From Mixophyes australis (taxonomy: Eukaryota > Chordata > Amphibia > Anura > Limnodynastidae), in contig JAVHZZ010000007.1 of the NCBI GenBank assembly GCA_036250195.1, positions 159,292,399 through 159,356,398 on the forward strand: 64,000 bases of DNA, in the 5' to 3' direction. Position numbers and translations under genes: made by a program. The notes under the pieces were generated by a model. That model did not search any database. It was not told the DNA's origin and worked only from the letters and a program-made list of their open reading frames with translations. Of this stretch, positions 1 to 11,159 are shown in pieces. Numbering within the stretch: the first letter of the stretch is position 1; every line of letters starts with the position of its first letter.

Positions 1-164
1 TCACTATGGACAAAGTCCTTTCTGCCACTCTTCCCTACGACTCATCCTTACCACTCATCTCAACCAACATCTCCCTAGGTTACCCTATTACCACCCTCTA
101 CACAGCTAACACAAGACCACAACCCTCTGACCAACATTGCTGTGTGACTGATCATACAGCCCAC
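1..164. repeat. Degenerate edge of the 13-bp array
   Basis: The first 110 bases contain diverged copies of the CACTCATCCTTAC-like unit that makes up the array from 409 onward, including a CACTCTTCCCTAC stretch that also occurs at the array's far end near 2360. The rest, to about 164, is unique-looking sequence with no gene. The dispersed element at 165-408 therefore seems to sit inside the array edge. No coding potential is credible here. Confidence 0.5.
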
Positions 165-408
165 TCAATTTTTACCCACTTTTACCCTTTACATTCTAGC
201 TGGTCCAGTGTAGAATATGATGTATCACGTACCCTTGTGTTTCAAACTCCCATTGTCCCATAGATTGTAAGCTTGCGAGCAGGGTTCTCTTACCTCTCTG
301 TCTGTCTGTATTACCCAGTATTGTTTTATTAATGTTTGTTCCCAATTTTAAATTGCTATGGAATTTGCTGGTGCTATATAAATAAAGGTTGTTGATGATA
401 ATGATGAT
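165..408 (+). mobile_element. SINE-like dispersed repeat with GAT tail, copy 1
   Basis: Bases 230-408 align by eye with 34020-34196. Both share AACTCCCATTGTCCCATAGA, then GTAAGCTTGCGAGCAG, a T-rich middle, and an end reading GCTATATAAATAAA followed by a GAT/ATG microsatellite. The upstream 60 bases also match (CACTTTTACC, then GCTGG). The end sequence is the hallmark of a very abundant frog repeat. I infer a short non-autonomous retroposon because of the shared 3' end and simple tail. No target duplication was identified. Confidence 0.6.
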
Positions 409-2395
409 GATCCCTACAACTATTTCCTACCACTCATCTCTATCACTCATCCCTGCAACTCATCCCTATGGTTCCCTCACGACATACAAAGGCCTTTCTG
501 CAACTTTCCTACCATTCATCCTTACCACTCATCCTTTCCATTCATTCTTACAACTCCTTTTTACCACTCATCTCTACCACTCATCCTTACAACTCATCCC
601 TACCATTCATCCTTACATCTCATCCCTAACACTCATCCTTACCATTCATTCTTACAGCTCATCCTTACCATTCATCCCTATCACTCATCCTTACCACTCA
701 TCCTTACCATTCATCCCTATCACTCATCCTTACCACTCATCCCTACCACTCATCCTTACATCTCATCCCTAACACTCATCCTTACCATTCATCCCTATCA
801 CTCATCCCTACCATTCATCCTTACATCTCATCCCTAACACTCATCCCTACCATTCATTCTTACAGCTCATCCTTACCATTCATCCCTATCACTCATCCTT
901 ACCACTCATCCTTACCATTCATCCCTATCACTCATCCTTACCACTCATCCCTACCACTCATCCTTACATCTCATCCCTAACACTCATCCTTACCATTCAT
1001 CCCTATCACTCATCCCTACCATTCATCCTTACATCTCATCCCTAACACTCATCCTTACCATTCATTCTTACAGCTCATCCTTACCATTCATCCCTATCAC
1101 TCATCCTTACCACTCATCCTTACCATTCATCCCTATCACTCATCCTTACCACTCATCCCTACCACTCCTCCCTAGAACTCATCCCTACCACTCATCCTTA
1201 CATCTCATCCCTAACACTCATCCTTACCATTCATCCCTATCACTCATCCCTACCATTCATCCTTACATCTCATCCCTAACACTCATCCTTACCATTCATT
1301 CTTACAGCTCATCCTTACCATTCATCCCTATCACTCATCCTTACCACTCATCCCTACCACTCCTCCCTAGAACTCATCCCTACCACTCATCCTTACAACT
1401 CATCCATACAACTCATATTTACAACTCATCCCTAACACTCAACCTTACCATTCATCCTCACATCTCATTCCTAACACTCATCCTTACCATTCATTCTTAC
1501 AGCTCATCCTTACCATTCATCCCTATCACTCATCCTTACCATTCATCCCTATCACTCATCCTTACCACTCATCCCTACCACTCCTCCCTAGAACTCATCC
1601 CTACCACTCATCCTTACATCTCATCCCTAACACTCATCCTTACCATTCATCCCTATCACTCATCCCTACCATTCATCCTTACATCTCATCCCTAACACTC
1701 ATCCTTACCATTCATTCTTACAGCTCATCCTTACCATTCATCCCTATCACTCATCCTTACCACTCATCCTTACCATTCATCCCTATCACTCATCCTTACC
1801 ACTCATCCCTACCACTCCTCCCTAGAACTCATCCCTACCACTCATCCTTACATCTCATCCCTATCACTCATCCTTACCATTCATCCCTATCACTCATCCC
1901 TACCATTCATCCTTACATCTCATCCCTAACACTCATCCTTACCATTCATTCTTACAGCTCATCCTTACCATTCACCCCTATCACTCATCCTTACCACTCA
2001 TCCCTACCACTCCTCCCTAGAACTCATCCCTACCACTCATCCTTACAACTCATCCATACAACTCATCTTTACAACTCATCCCTAACACTCAACCTTACCA
2101 TTCATCCTCACATCTCATTCCTAACACTCATCCTTACCACTCATCCCTATCACTCATCCTTACAACTCATCCCTACAACTCCGTCTTTACAACTCATTCC
2201 TAACACTCATCCCTACCATTCATTCTTACAGCTCATCCTTAACACTCATCCCTACAACTCATCCCTACCACTCATCCTTACCACTCATCCCTACAACTCA
2301 TCCCTACCACTCATCCTTACAACTCATCCTTGCCATTCATCCCTACCACTCATCCCTACCACTCTTCCCTACAGCTCCCCCACTACAGACGAAGC
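409..2395 (+). repeat. 13-bp tandem array with higher-order structure
   Basis: About 2 kb made of CACTCATCCTTAC, CATTCATCCCTAT and ACATCTCATCCCTA-type 13-mers. A marker variant, TCCTCCCTAG, occurs at 1166, 1361, 1582, 1816 and 2011. The spacings are 195, 221, 234 and 195, all exact multiples of 13, so larger blocks of 15 to 18 units were duplicated. The apparent 127-residue frame at 389-772 is a by-product of the repeat and is not a gene. Confidence 0.95.
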
Positions 2396-2960
2396 CCTCT
2401 CTACCACTCTTCCTTACGATTTATCCCCAAGGTTCACCAGCTAAACCCAGTGGCAGGTGGGTTTATATAATATAATATATAAATGAATTCAAATTTTATG
2501 AATAAAAAAGTAAAATTCCTTCATTTACATTTAATAAAGTTCATTAATTCTAAATTGCCTTAAGATCTAAAATACTTATGTTTGTCTTTATATGTAACAA
2601 CATTCATTGGCAATTGATACAACAATCTGTCAGCTCTTCAGCAATAAACAGCAGTTAGTTCCTATGGGCTTAACTAGTGGATTTCATGGTAATTTAAGAG
2701 AATATGCAATTAGTTGTGTAGAAAGAGATTTTGTCGTATCCTCCACATCCTTTTATTCAGTTACAGCTGAGAAATTAGATGAAAGGTCTGTGACACACAC
2801 TATATCCACCGCTGCCAATCCTACATCCAGCCAGAGAGTAGACAGGACACGATCAGCTTCACCTGTACCCGATGGACGGTAAGGAGACAGTCACAGAGGC
2901 TGGGGCAGAACAGGACTTGTAGGTACCGAAACTTCAATCTTAGGAGAGTCGTGTGTCTGG
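2396..2960. other. Unique AT-rich sequence, no gene seen
   Basis: AT-rich single-copy-looking DNA. The open frame at 2607-2882 (91 codons) has no recognisable domain and no supporting splice or promoter context, so I do not call it a gene. Confidence 0.6.
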
Positions 2961-3270
2961 GAGTGTGTGTGTGTGTGTGTCTGAGTATACTGTATGTGTA
3001 TATGTATATATATATGTGTGTGTCTGAGTATACTGTATGTATATATGTGTGTGTGTCTGAGTATACTGTATGTATATATATATGTGTGTGTCTGAGTATA
3101 CTGTATGTGTATATGTATGTGTGTCTGAGTATGCTGTATGTATATATGTATATATATATGTGTGTGTCTGAATATACTGTATGAGTGTATAAGTATGTAA
3201 ACGTGTAAGTTTGTATGTATGTGTGTATATTTATATATGTGTGTGTGTATGTCTGTATATACTGTATGTT
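2961..3270 (+). repeat. TG/TA-rich minisatellite
   Basis: About six copies of a 30-45 base unit built on TGTGTGTCTGAGTATACTGT followed by variable TATATATG runs, then degenerate TG/TA sequence. Open frames on both strands here are simple-sequence artefacts. Confidence 0.9.
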
Positions 3271-3277
3271 TATGTGT

Positions 3278-3366
3278 GTGGGGGTGGGGCCAAAATGACG
3301 CGATTGGCCTCGCCTCACCCCCTCCCGCCCTCCAAAATGGCGTGAATCACCGAGAATCGCCATTGT
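3278..3366. other. GC-rich fragment, possible dispersed repeat
   Basis: An abrupt GC-rich island of about 90 bases lies between two TG/TA-rich stretches. It includes CCAAAATGACGCGATT and, 45 bases later, CCAAAATGGCGTGAATC, which look like related halves. Its base composition is unlike its neighbours, so a transposon fragment is the likeliest explanation. I cannot name the family. Confidence 0.35.
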
Positions 3367-3540
3367 ATGCATGTATGTACGTGTAAATATGTGTATGTTT
3401 GTATGTATGTCTGTTTATGCCTGTATTTATATATGTGTGCATGTATATGTGTCTATTTGTGTGTATATGTACATGTGTGTAGATACACAGTGTGTGACAG
3501 CTTCTGCTGTGTACTATATAAATTCCTATATATATATAAC
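3367..3540 (+). repeat. Degenerate TG/TA simple sequence
   Basis: Short TGTATG and TGTGTATA runs continue the simple sequence seen upstream. The translated frames (Cys/Val/Tyr-rich) are not proteins. Confidence 0.7.
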
Positions 3541-3796
3541 GTTCCTTTTCTCATTCCCTCACACTCTAATTGCTCAGTCTGCTCCTCTACAGCTCATAAG
3601 AAACCTGTCTGTACATCGTACAAACCATTAATACTTCTCTATTATAGATATCTATTAGTCTGCTACAGACTGTGCGTCTCCTGGCAAATTCCTCTTTTAT
3701 CTTCTCTGTATTTGACATAATCAGCAACAGTGTATAATAATAAGAACATTTCTTTAACTCTGACCGCTACACTTTGTTCTTATTATACAGAATATA

Positions 3797-3851
<55 letters not shown>

Positions 3852-5580
3852 ATTGGTAGATTCTGTGTGAAGCTCAGAACCCCAAATAATTATCACTGAT
3901 TCTCCTTTTATTATTATGAACTTAGCGTGTCTCATGAATATAACACTGATAGAGATCTCCTTATCTGTGTTACATGTTTCCTTATACCACATATATGAAT
4001 GGATGATATTATATGTGCATATATAACATGTATGCTGCAATATAAATAAAGGACATTTGTGATATAGTATGTGAATGTACATCATGTGTGTGATATTATA
4101 AGTAAATATATGACGATTAACCTATAATTACATTTTCATGGCTGTAAATCCTCCTGGATAATATATATTTACAGGTCCCCTTATGCCACCAATGTGACAC
4201 ATTATAATAATATTTTAGGACATTATATTTAACTTGAATTTGTAATGGGGAAAAGAGAAGATAAATCTGACATTATTATGTTGGAGATAAACCTTTAGAT
4301 TATTCACCTGCAAATGGCATAAAAATGACTTTGGGGAGAAGAGTAATGATGATCTGACCCCGTATGTATTATTGGTGGGGTAACCCTTTGTTCCCCTAAT
4401 TTGCTATTACATCATTAAGGGGTTAATTCATTGTTTGGTTTCTGTATATACTGTGTGTGTATTATCAGCGCTTCTGACAGTTACATTACATAGAAATTTG
4501 CAACTATAGAGAAGTTTCTGTTTAATGTAAAATGTGTAAATGATTTCCTGAATATTTGACTGCATTCATAGTACGTTTTTAAAATATACATCTATAGAAA
4601 CATTTGAAACTTATCGTTCAAAATGTTCAGATTATTCTGTAATTCTCATGTTTTAAACTTGGTTTTGACAGGGATGTAGAAAATGCTTCGTTGTTTTTTT
4701 AATTTAATGAGTTTTCAGTGATGGTTTTAAAAATCAGGTGAATATTAACTTCAATTTTCTTACAACAAATTCAGCAAAAGTTTACTAAATCAAAATTCAT
4801 TTGTCAACTTTTAAAAACAGACAGAAGTTCATAGAACTTTGCACATTTAAATACAATCTGATTATTTTTAAGGTAATATTTTGCCATAAAAAAACAACTA
4901 ATATGAATCGGCCCAACATAAAATATACAACTGATGCTTATAAATAATATCTTTATAAATGTATCAATACCATCACTTATAATTGGTAGAATTGGTTTAC
5001 TGTATACCTGTGCTTTATAACATATCACTACGGAAGACATGGCCTGTGGGTAGAGTATAATCTACTGGTATATCGGGGACATCCAGTGCTAGATTAAAAG
5101 ACCCCCTTCTATTCTTTCTAGATACTTTATTTTCCTTGCCTCTGCGACCATGACTGAAGCCTTCAGCTCATCCCTCCTTGGCGTACATTGGAGGGACTCA
5201 AGAACGCCTGTCTGTTTGTGTCTGTATATGTCTTTTGGTTGATTATCAGTTTTTGTATGTCTGTACGAAATCTAAAATAAATATGTGATAGCTGTGTATG
5301 TTATTCCATGCTTGCTGACACCATGTAGTGAATGAACTTGTCCTCAGGTCTACGTACTACATCTTCCGCACACACAGGAATGTGCTCACAGTATTCTATG
5401 TAAAGTAACATTTAATGTTGATCAAAATCAACATTAAAGTTATTTTATTTATTTTTCATTTCTATTATATGATGGAAAGTTTATTTAATAAAGCTGGGTC
5501 AGATTTATCTAATATCTCGTTTGTACTTTAAGGTCAGCGTGGCTGGCGTGTCACAGAAATAAGAGTGTGGGTGGTCACCG
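3541..5580. other. Unique AT-rich sequence with an (AT)n tract
   Basis: Mostly single-copy AT-rich DNA with no gene I can support. A pure AT dinucleotide run of about 55 bases occupies 3795-3848. Frames at 3783-4085 and 4804-5040 on the minus strand are AT-rich and lack any family resemblance. Confidence 0.6.
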
Positions 5581-5584
5581 TACA

Positions 5585-6050
5585 GGGGTCCATGCAGCAA
5601 ATATATCTGACACATAATAGATGCGGAAACTACTGTTTCCGCATCTTTTATGTATGTTTTCTATGCATTACATGCCTAACGGAGGAGATGTCACAGAAAT
5701 CTCCTCCGTTTAGGCTATTAGATTACTATGGGGACTGCGATGTTCTGCAATGCATCAAGCTTTGATAAGCTGTGCATTGCGCAGACAGATGACGCCATCT
5801 CAGGATGGCGTTACCTGTCATTTCCTGTGGGATCGCTGAATCTGGTACAGTGAATGCGCTGTGCGCACGCGCACAGAACTTCCTCCTATCACCGGCAGCG
5901 CTGATGGTAAATAGGAACAAAAGTTTGCAGCATAGGGGTCACTTCGCCGGGGCTCCAAGAGTAGCCCAGGCATGATGCTTTGCAGCAGTACATAAATATG
6001 CATCATTGCGCATATTTAGCTGTACCGCATCTAATTGATGCATAGACCCC
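5585..6050. mobile_element. Palindrome-rich MITE with imperfect terminal inverted repeats
   Basis: The ends GGGGTCCATGCAGCAA (5585-5600) and TTGATGCATAGACCCC (6035-6050) are inverted copies of each other at 14 of 16 positions. Inside are several hairpins: an 11-bp perfect stem (5620-5630 with 5635-5645), a near-perfect 15-bp arm pair (about 5675-5714), CAATGCA with TGCATTG (about 5744-5777), GACGCCATC with GATGGCGTT (about 5788-5812), and CTGTGCGC with GCGCACAG (5859-5876). This fits a non-autonomous DNA transposon. I could not settle a target duplication or superfamily. Confidence 0.55.
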
Positions 6051-9000
6051 ACAGTGATGGAACAAATAGCAGCTTCTCACTAAAGTACAGCCACCCTGCG
6101 TTACGGTGTAGGATGTGGCCCCTTTAAGCTGAATCCCCCCACTCCGAATAACGTAAGAAAACGCGCACTGCCAGTTCTGTGCTGGAAGAGGCCATCATGA
6201 TAATTTCACAGTCCGGCGTCCTGAGCTGACCAATAAATACACAAGGACGATCAAAGGAGAGGGAGCTACGTTGGTGAGAGCCAGCAGTGTCCTAATCTTG
6301 TTAGTGTACGAGGTTTCTCTGCTGATCCAGGACCCCTGCAATCTCTCAATAGGCTTCACTTCCTCTACTTTTTTGTATCTGGGGAGAAAGAATAGTTTCT
6401 ACCCCCCCCCCCCCCCCCCCCCCAGGCTCCACCTCCCCCGTTTACCAAGTGTCAACAGTTGGCTGAGCAAGGCATCTCCGTCCTTAGATCAGGCCCTGTG
6501 ACCACTACACTAAGCTTCCAGCTGTTGCACCAATGATGAGGGAATTCTTCCAGGGGCTGCTGTGGCTTAGAGGGTGCTTGGCAACACTTTGTCTTGTGTT
6601 TTCCAGACACCCCACAAGGAGAGAAAGGTGCTGCATGAGAACTCGGGGATGGACATGCAACACTTCCTAACCCGCATCACAAGGATCATGAGTTATGGTG
6701 CATTTATCCATCATGTTATGGACCCTGATGCTTAGATTTGCCATCAGTGACATTACAGAACTGCAGCCTGACACGTCAGGGCTTCTAGTGGTGCATTATT
6801 GAAAATAACTCTACAGTATAGTGATCTGACATATCAGGGAACTTATACAAGTACATAGAAGAGACAGACGTCACTCTCCATCCAGTGGTGTCTGTACATG
6901 TGAGGACAGGACTCTCCCTGCTCTTGTCGGTGAGGTTAGGAATTATAGGAAACCAGGGTACCAATGGATCAGATGAGTTACCCCAGGGATCAGGGTCTTA
7001 AACACAAAATTATCTTGAAAGTATTTTAGAGCTTACCTGCCATTGCCGGTCACCGGTCAGTGGTAAACCACAGCGGCGGTAAGATGCCTATTTAGTATCG
7101 CTGCGGCACTTGTATCATATTACTCTATCTGCGCACTGGCTAGCAGCTCATACAAGCGCATAGCCACAGAAACAGGCCCAGCACAGTGGTAAGTATCGCT
7201 CAGGTGCTCTGGTGATATTTGTTTGATAAATCACAACATTAAAGGAATATCAGCCTTATCACCGGAGAAAGATCCTATTGATAAATAGACCCATTCAATT
7301 GTAAATATTAAATGGAAGGGGGATAAGAGCGATTCCAGAATATGTTCTGTTTAGACTCGGGACTAATAGCAGAAAATCTTACTCTACCAACAGAGTTGTA
7401 GATGTGTGGACTGATCCCCCAGCGCAGGCGGTCGCAGGGAAGAGCTGTAGATGGGATAAATACAGATCTGATCTGAGTTATTGCGCTTTTCACACCCATG
7501 TGTCGCAGTCTGGTATCTGCAGCAAATCAGAATATTCTGGCATCACCGTTATAAAACGTCACCATGTATCACAGTTCTGATTGGTCATTTCAAACTCAAC
7601 CACTGGAAAAAGTTTTGCTCAATCCACAGATTCTGTCATACAAATTCCAGAATATCCACAGAAACGTGTCTGAGCCAGTTCACTAATCTCTAGGATGGGT
7701 CTGGAATAAGATAACAAGGTTATTAGGTCTTTATCTGCTGTTGTCCATCTATACTTCAAACCTACAGTCAAGAATAAAAAAACTATATTGCAGAGCTTGC
7801 AATCTACAGAGCTGCTGGGAACGGTCTCATTCTACAAAACTCTTCTCACCACATAACCCGAGTCTGTAAACAATCCCCCAATCATCTCAATGTCTTAAGC
7901 TCTACAACTGCCGAAATGGATTTTTCATTTTCAGGTTACAGACAATAGTTTCTTTATGTCCGGCTGCAGCTGGGGGTCTTATCACTCGGAATATCCCCCT
8001 AAGACCACATTACACCCTGGATATACGGATCTGTAATGGAGCCCTCACTCAGTGTGGGAATAACTCGCTCACATGTTATATTTCTCTGGTGGTCCCAAGT
8101 GCTGGGACATCGCACATCTTAATACAGATTTGCACCATTAAACTGGGAGTCACTCTGCAGTAAAAGAAGAAAACCCATCTATTATTTGTCTAAGTGCACC
8201 CATTGCATATAAATAATGAAGGTTTATTAAAGGCTAATTTACTGTATACCTGCTGCAAAGCCATAAGGAGACCTGTGTATTATTTATGGAACAATGTAGG
8301 ACACTAGTTTATCATTTTGCAATTTTGATGGTTTTCTTAAAGCAAAACCCACCCCAAATTTTTATTTACCAATAACCTTACCGGCCAATTAGCAGTCCTC
8401 CGGGGTCCCCAGAACCCCCTGGCTTAATAGAAACTGTTGGGGCCTGAGGTCTATGAATGTCCTTGGCTACCCGGCCTGGCAATAGGATGGAGCCTAATTT
8501 CTAAAGATATTTGCTTTTTTTTAACCGTTTTTCACCAATATTACCCTATATTCCTACAAAACAACGCTTCTTAATTATAATGACAATGGTAGATTGTCTT
8601 ATTGACATTATTTATTCAACTACAACAATACAAACATGTTACATATAAATAGATTTGTATTGTGATAATTCTATAAGAGACAACTAATAACGCTAGGTGT
8701 CTATTATAGCTGCCACCTCTTCTAACGCTGTGATTACGGGGAATGGATGGAGAGAGCGCTGGATGAGAAGCAGACAGAGTGATAAGGAGCAGTTACAGCG
8801 TCCCTATAATGAGGCTAAAATAATCTGCTTAAAATTTGATAGGATCAATATGTTACAACATGTGGTTGGACGATGGCCGCCATCAACCTGCGTGTGCCAC
8901 GAGAAAGCTGGAATCATGCAGCAAACAGCCAGAACTCTGAGCAAACTGGGCCCTGATCCCGCTGCACGGGCTGAGGATACAGAGAGAGCATACAAATGAA

Positions 9001-9445
9001 AATACGTCCTCTGTACAGCAAACATTATATGTAACAGACACAAAGATTTTCAGAAATATTTCCTACACATACTCCATTATTAAAAAACATTCCACGAGAG
9101 TCAATATAAGACTTTTTATAACAATTATTTGATACGAGAGGGGACATTACAGCGCAGACTGGAGCGGAATTTACCTGTTCAGCAGTTCCCTCAGTTACTC
9201 CCCATTCAGAAATGATTTAGGATTTTATTTGTTTCTGAAACCAACGAGACCACGTGAGCAGATTATCAGCAACGTAGAAAATTGTGTCCTGAAAGATGTT
9301 TGTGCTATTTTCTGTCATACACGTTAATTAATAAGGCTGCCTAGACATATTCATGATGTCACAGTGATGTAATCAGTGGCATCATGAAAAGTGCTTTGTG
9401 TAAAATTAAGATTTGGAAATACAAAATCACTTTTTGCAAAACATA
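6051..9445. other. Mostly unique sequence, no gene seen
   Basis: A poly-C tract of about 20 bases lies at 6403-6423. The segment around 7020-7300 has a frog-MITE flavour (GATAAATAGACCC near its end), but I could not match two ends. Frames at 7308-7499, 7481-7693 and 8697-8999 show no domain. The stretch 8560-9390 reads like single-copy regulatory DNA with TTAATTA-type sites, but nothing in it can be named firmly. Confidence 0.5.
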
Positions 9446-9449
9446 ACCA

Positions 9450-10190
9450 CTATAGACAGGTATCTAACCTTCCTTCTGTTCTAGACTCGTATCTGACTCT
9501 GCTTCAGTTATAGACACGTATCTAACCTTCCTTCTGTTCTAGACTCGTATCTGACTCTGCTTCAGTTATAGACACGTATCTAACCTTCCTTCTGTTCTAG
9601 ACTCGTATCTGACTCTGCTTCAGTTATAAACGTATCTAACCTTCCTTCTGTTCTAGACTCGTATCTGACTCTGCTTCAGTTATAGACAGGTATCTAACCT
9701 TCCTTCTGTTCTAGACTCGTATCTGACTCTGCTTCAGTTATAGACACGTATCTAACCTTCCTTCTGTTCTAGACTCGTATCTGACTCTGCTTCAGTTATA
9801 GACACGTATCTAACCTTCCTTCTGTTCTAGACTCATATCTGACTCTGCTTCAGTTATAGACACGTATCTAACCTTCCTTCTGTTCTAGACACGTATCTGA
9901 CTCTGCTTCAGTTATAGACGTATCTAACCTTCCTTCTGTTCTAGACTCGTATTTGACTCTGCTTCAGTTATAGACGTATCTAACCTTCCTTCTGTTCTAG
10001 ACTCGTATCTGACTCTGCTTCAGTTATAGACACGTATCTAACCTTCCTTCTGTTCTAGACACGTATCTGACTCTGCTTCAGTTATAAACACGTATCTAAC
10101 CCTGCTTCAGGTCTAGACATGTATCTGACCCTGCTTCAGTTATAGACACGTATCTAACCTTCCTTCTGTTCTAGACACGTATCTAACCCT
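9450..10190 (+). repeat. Dimeric 58-bp minisatellite
   Basis: About 12 to 13 copies of a 58-bp unit formed by two related 29-bp halves. One half reads TAGACACGTATCTAACC then TTCCTTCTGTTC, and the other reads TAGACTCGTATCTGAC then TCTGCTTCAGTTA. Both share TAGACNCGTATCTRAC, so the unit arose by divergence of a 29-mer and later dimer amplification. A few units have lost two or three bases at the half-unit junction. Confidence 0.95.
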
Positions 10191-11159
10191 AATTTATTCA
10201 CATCAGCTCCTTTCAAGAGTTCTAAAGCTTTAAGTCGTGCATCAGTCTTTCACAACAAAGAAAAGTAAGTAAACAATTTAAATAATTTAATTAAAATTAA
10301 ATATTAAACACATTGCATAAAATAAGGCAACAAACCTGCTTTAATTGTACGGAGCAGCCGTGAGAAGTAATTAAACACACAAACACACTCGCCCGTGGCT
10401 TCAAGTAATACTGCATGCTTCCTCTGGAGAGATGTTTACTTAATTAAAATGACTGTAATCATTTTTTTATAAAACAAATCATAGTCCAAAAACTGAAATC
10501 TGTGGTGCATGGGAAGAATATATTTCTACTGTTTAATAATGGAATTATGCCACAAGCAACCTTCATTCAATTTTTGCAAAGTATTTAAACAAACACGGTG
10601 TTCGGCCGCTGGTATCTGTCTTACAAGCTGAGGTGACTGTGGGTCAGTACCTTCATGTTATATACATATATATATATTTCCTGTACAAACTAATAGATCA
10701 AAGCTTCAAGTCCACTGGGTCCCAGATGTAACACAGAGATTAACTCATTGTTTCTTAAAGATCTTGAATAGCAGAGAATTTCTAGAGCCACTAACAGACC
10801 AAATGTTAGGATATCTTTGTCTCAGGTGACATTGTAATAACATAAAAACGGTCATGTAAAGATCACATATGCAGCAATATGTTAAAGGTTTCTGTACATA
10901 CAGCGATTTTCGTGTCCTTTATAGTTGGATGGAATTGCAGCGTCTATGAGTCCATGGCAATTCCAATCTGGACGGAAGGTAAATCCAGTCAGATGATGAC
11001 CACATCTCACCAGATTGTTGTCTCTATAGGCTCCTTACGTTTGGGGAACTGTCTATATTCCTACGTTATGTGTGATCAAATCTCATTCCCAATAACAGAT
11101 GTATTGAATCAAAATAGACAGATTAACATAAAGAATTGCATTTGTATGTGTCTTTATTG
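10191..11159. other. Unique AT-rich sequence, possible regulatory block
   Basis: Single-copy-looking DNA. The portion at about 10250-10640 is dense in TTTAAT, TAATTAAA and TTAATTAA, which are homeodomain-type cores, and includes a CTCGCCCGTGGC-like GC patch. No protein gene is supported. The 93-codon frame at 10879-11160 has no known domain. Confidence 0.4.

Noticed and set aside
2607..2882. 91-codon plus-strand frame as a gene
   Set aside because: No domain and no flanking gene structure. It abuts a TG/TA minisatellite.
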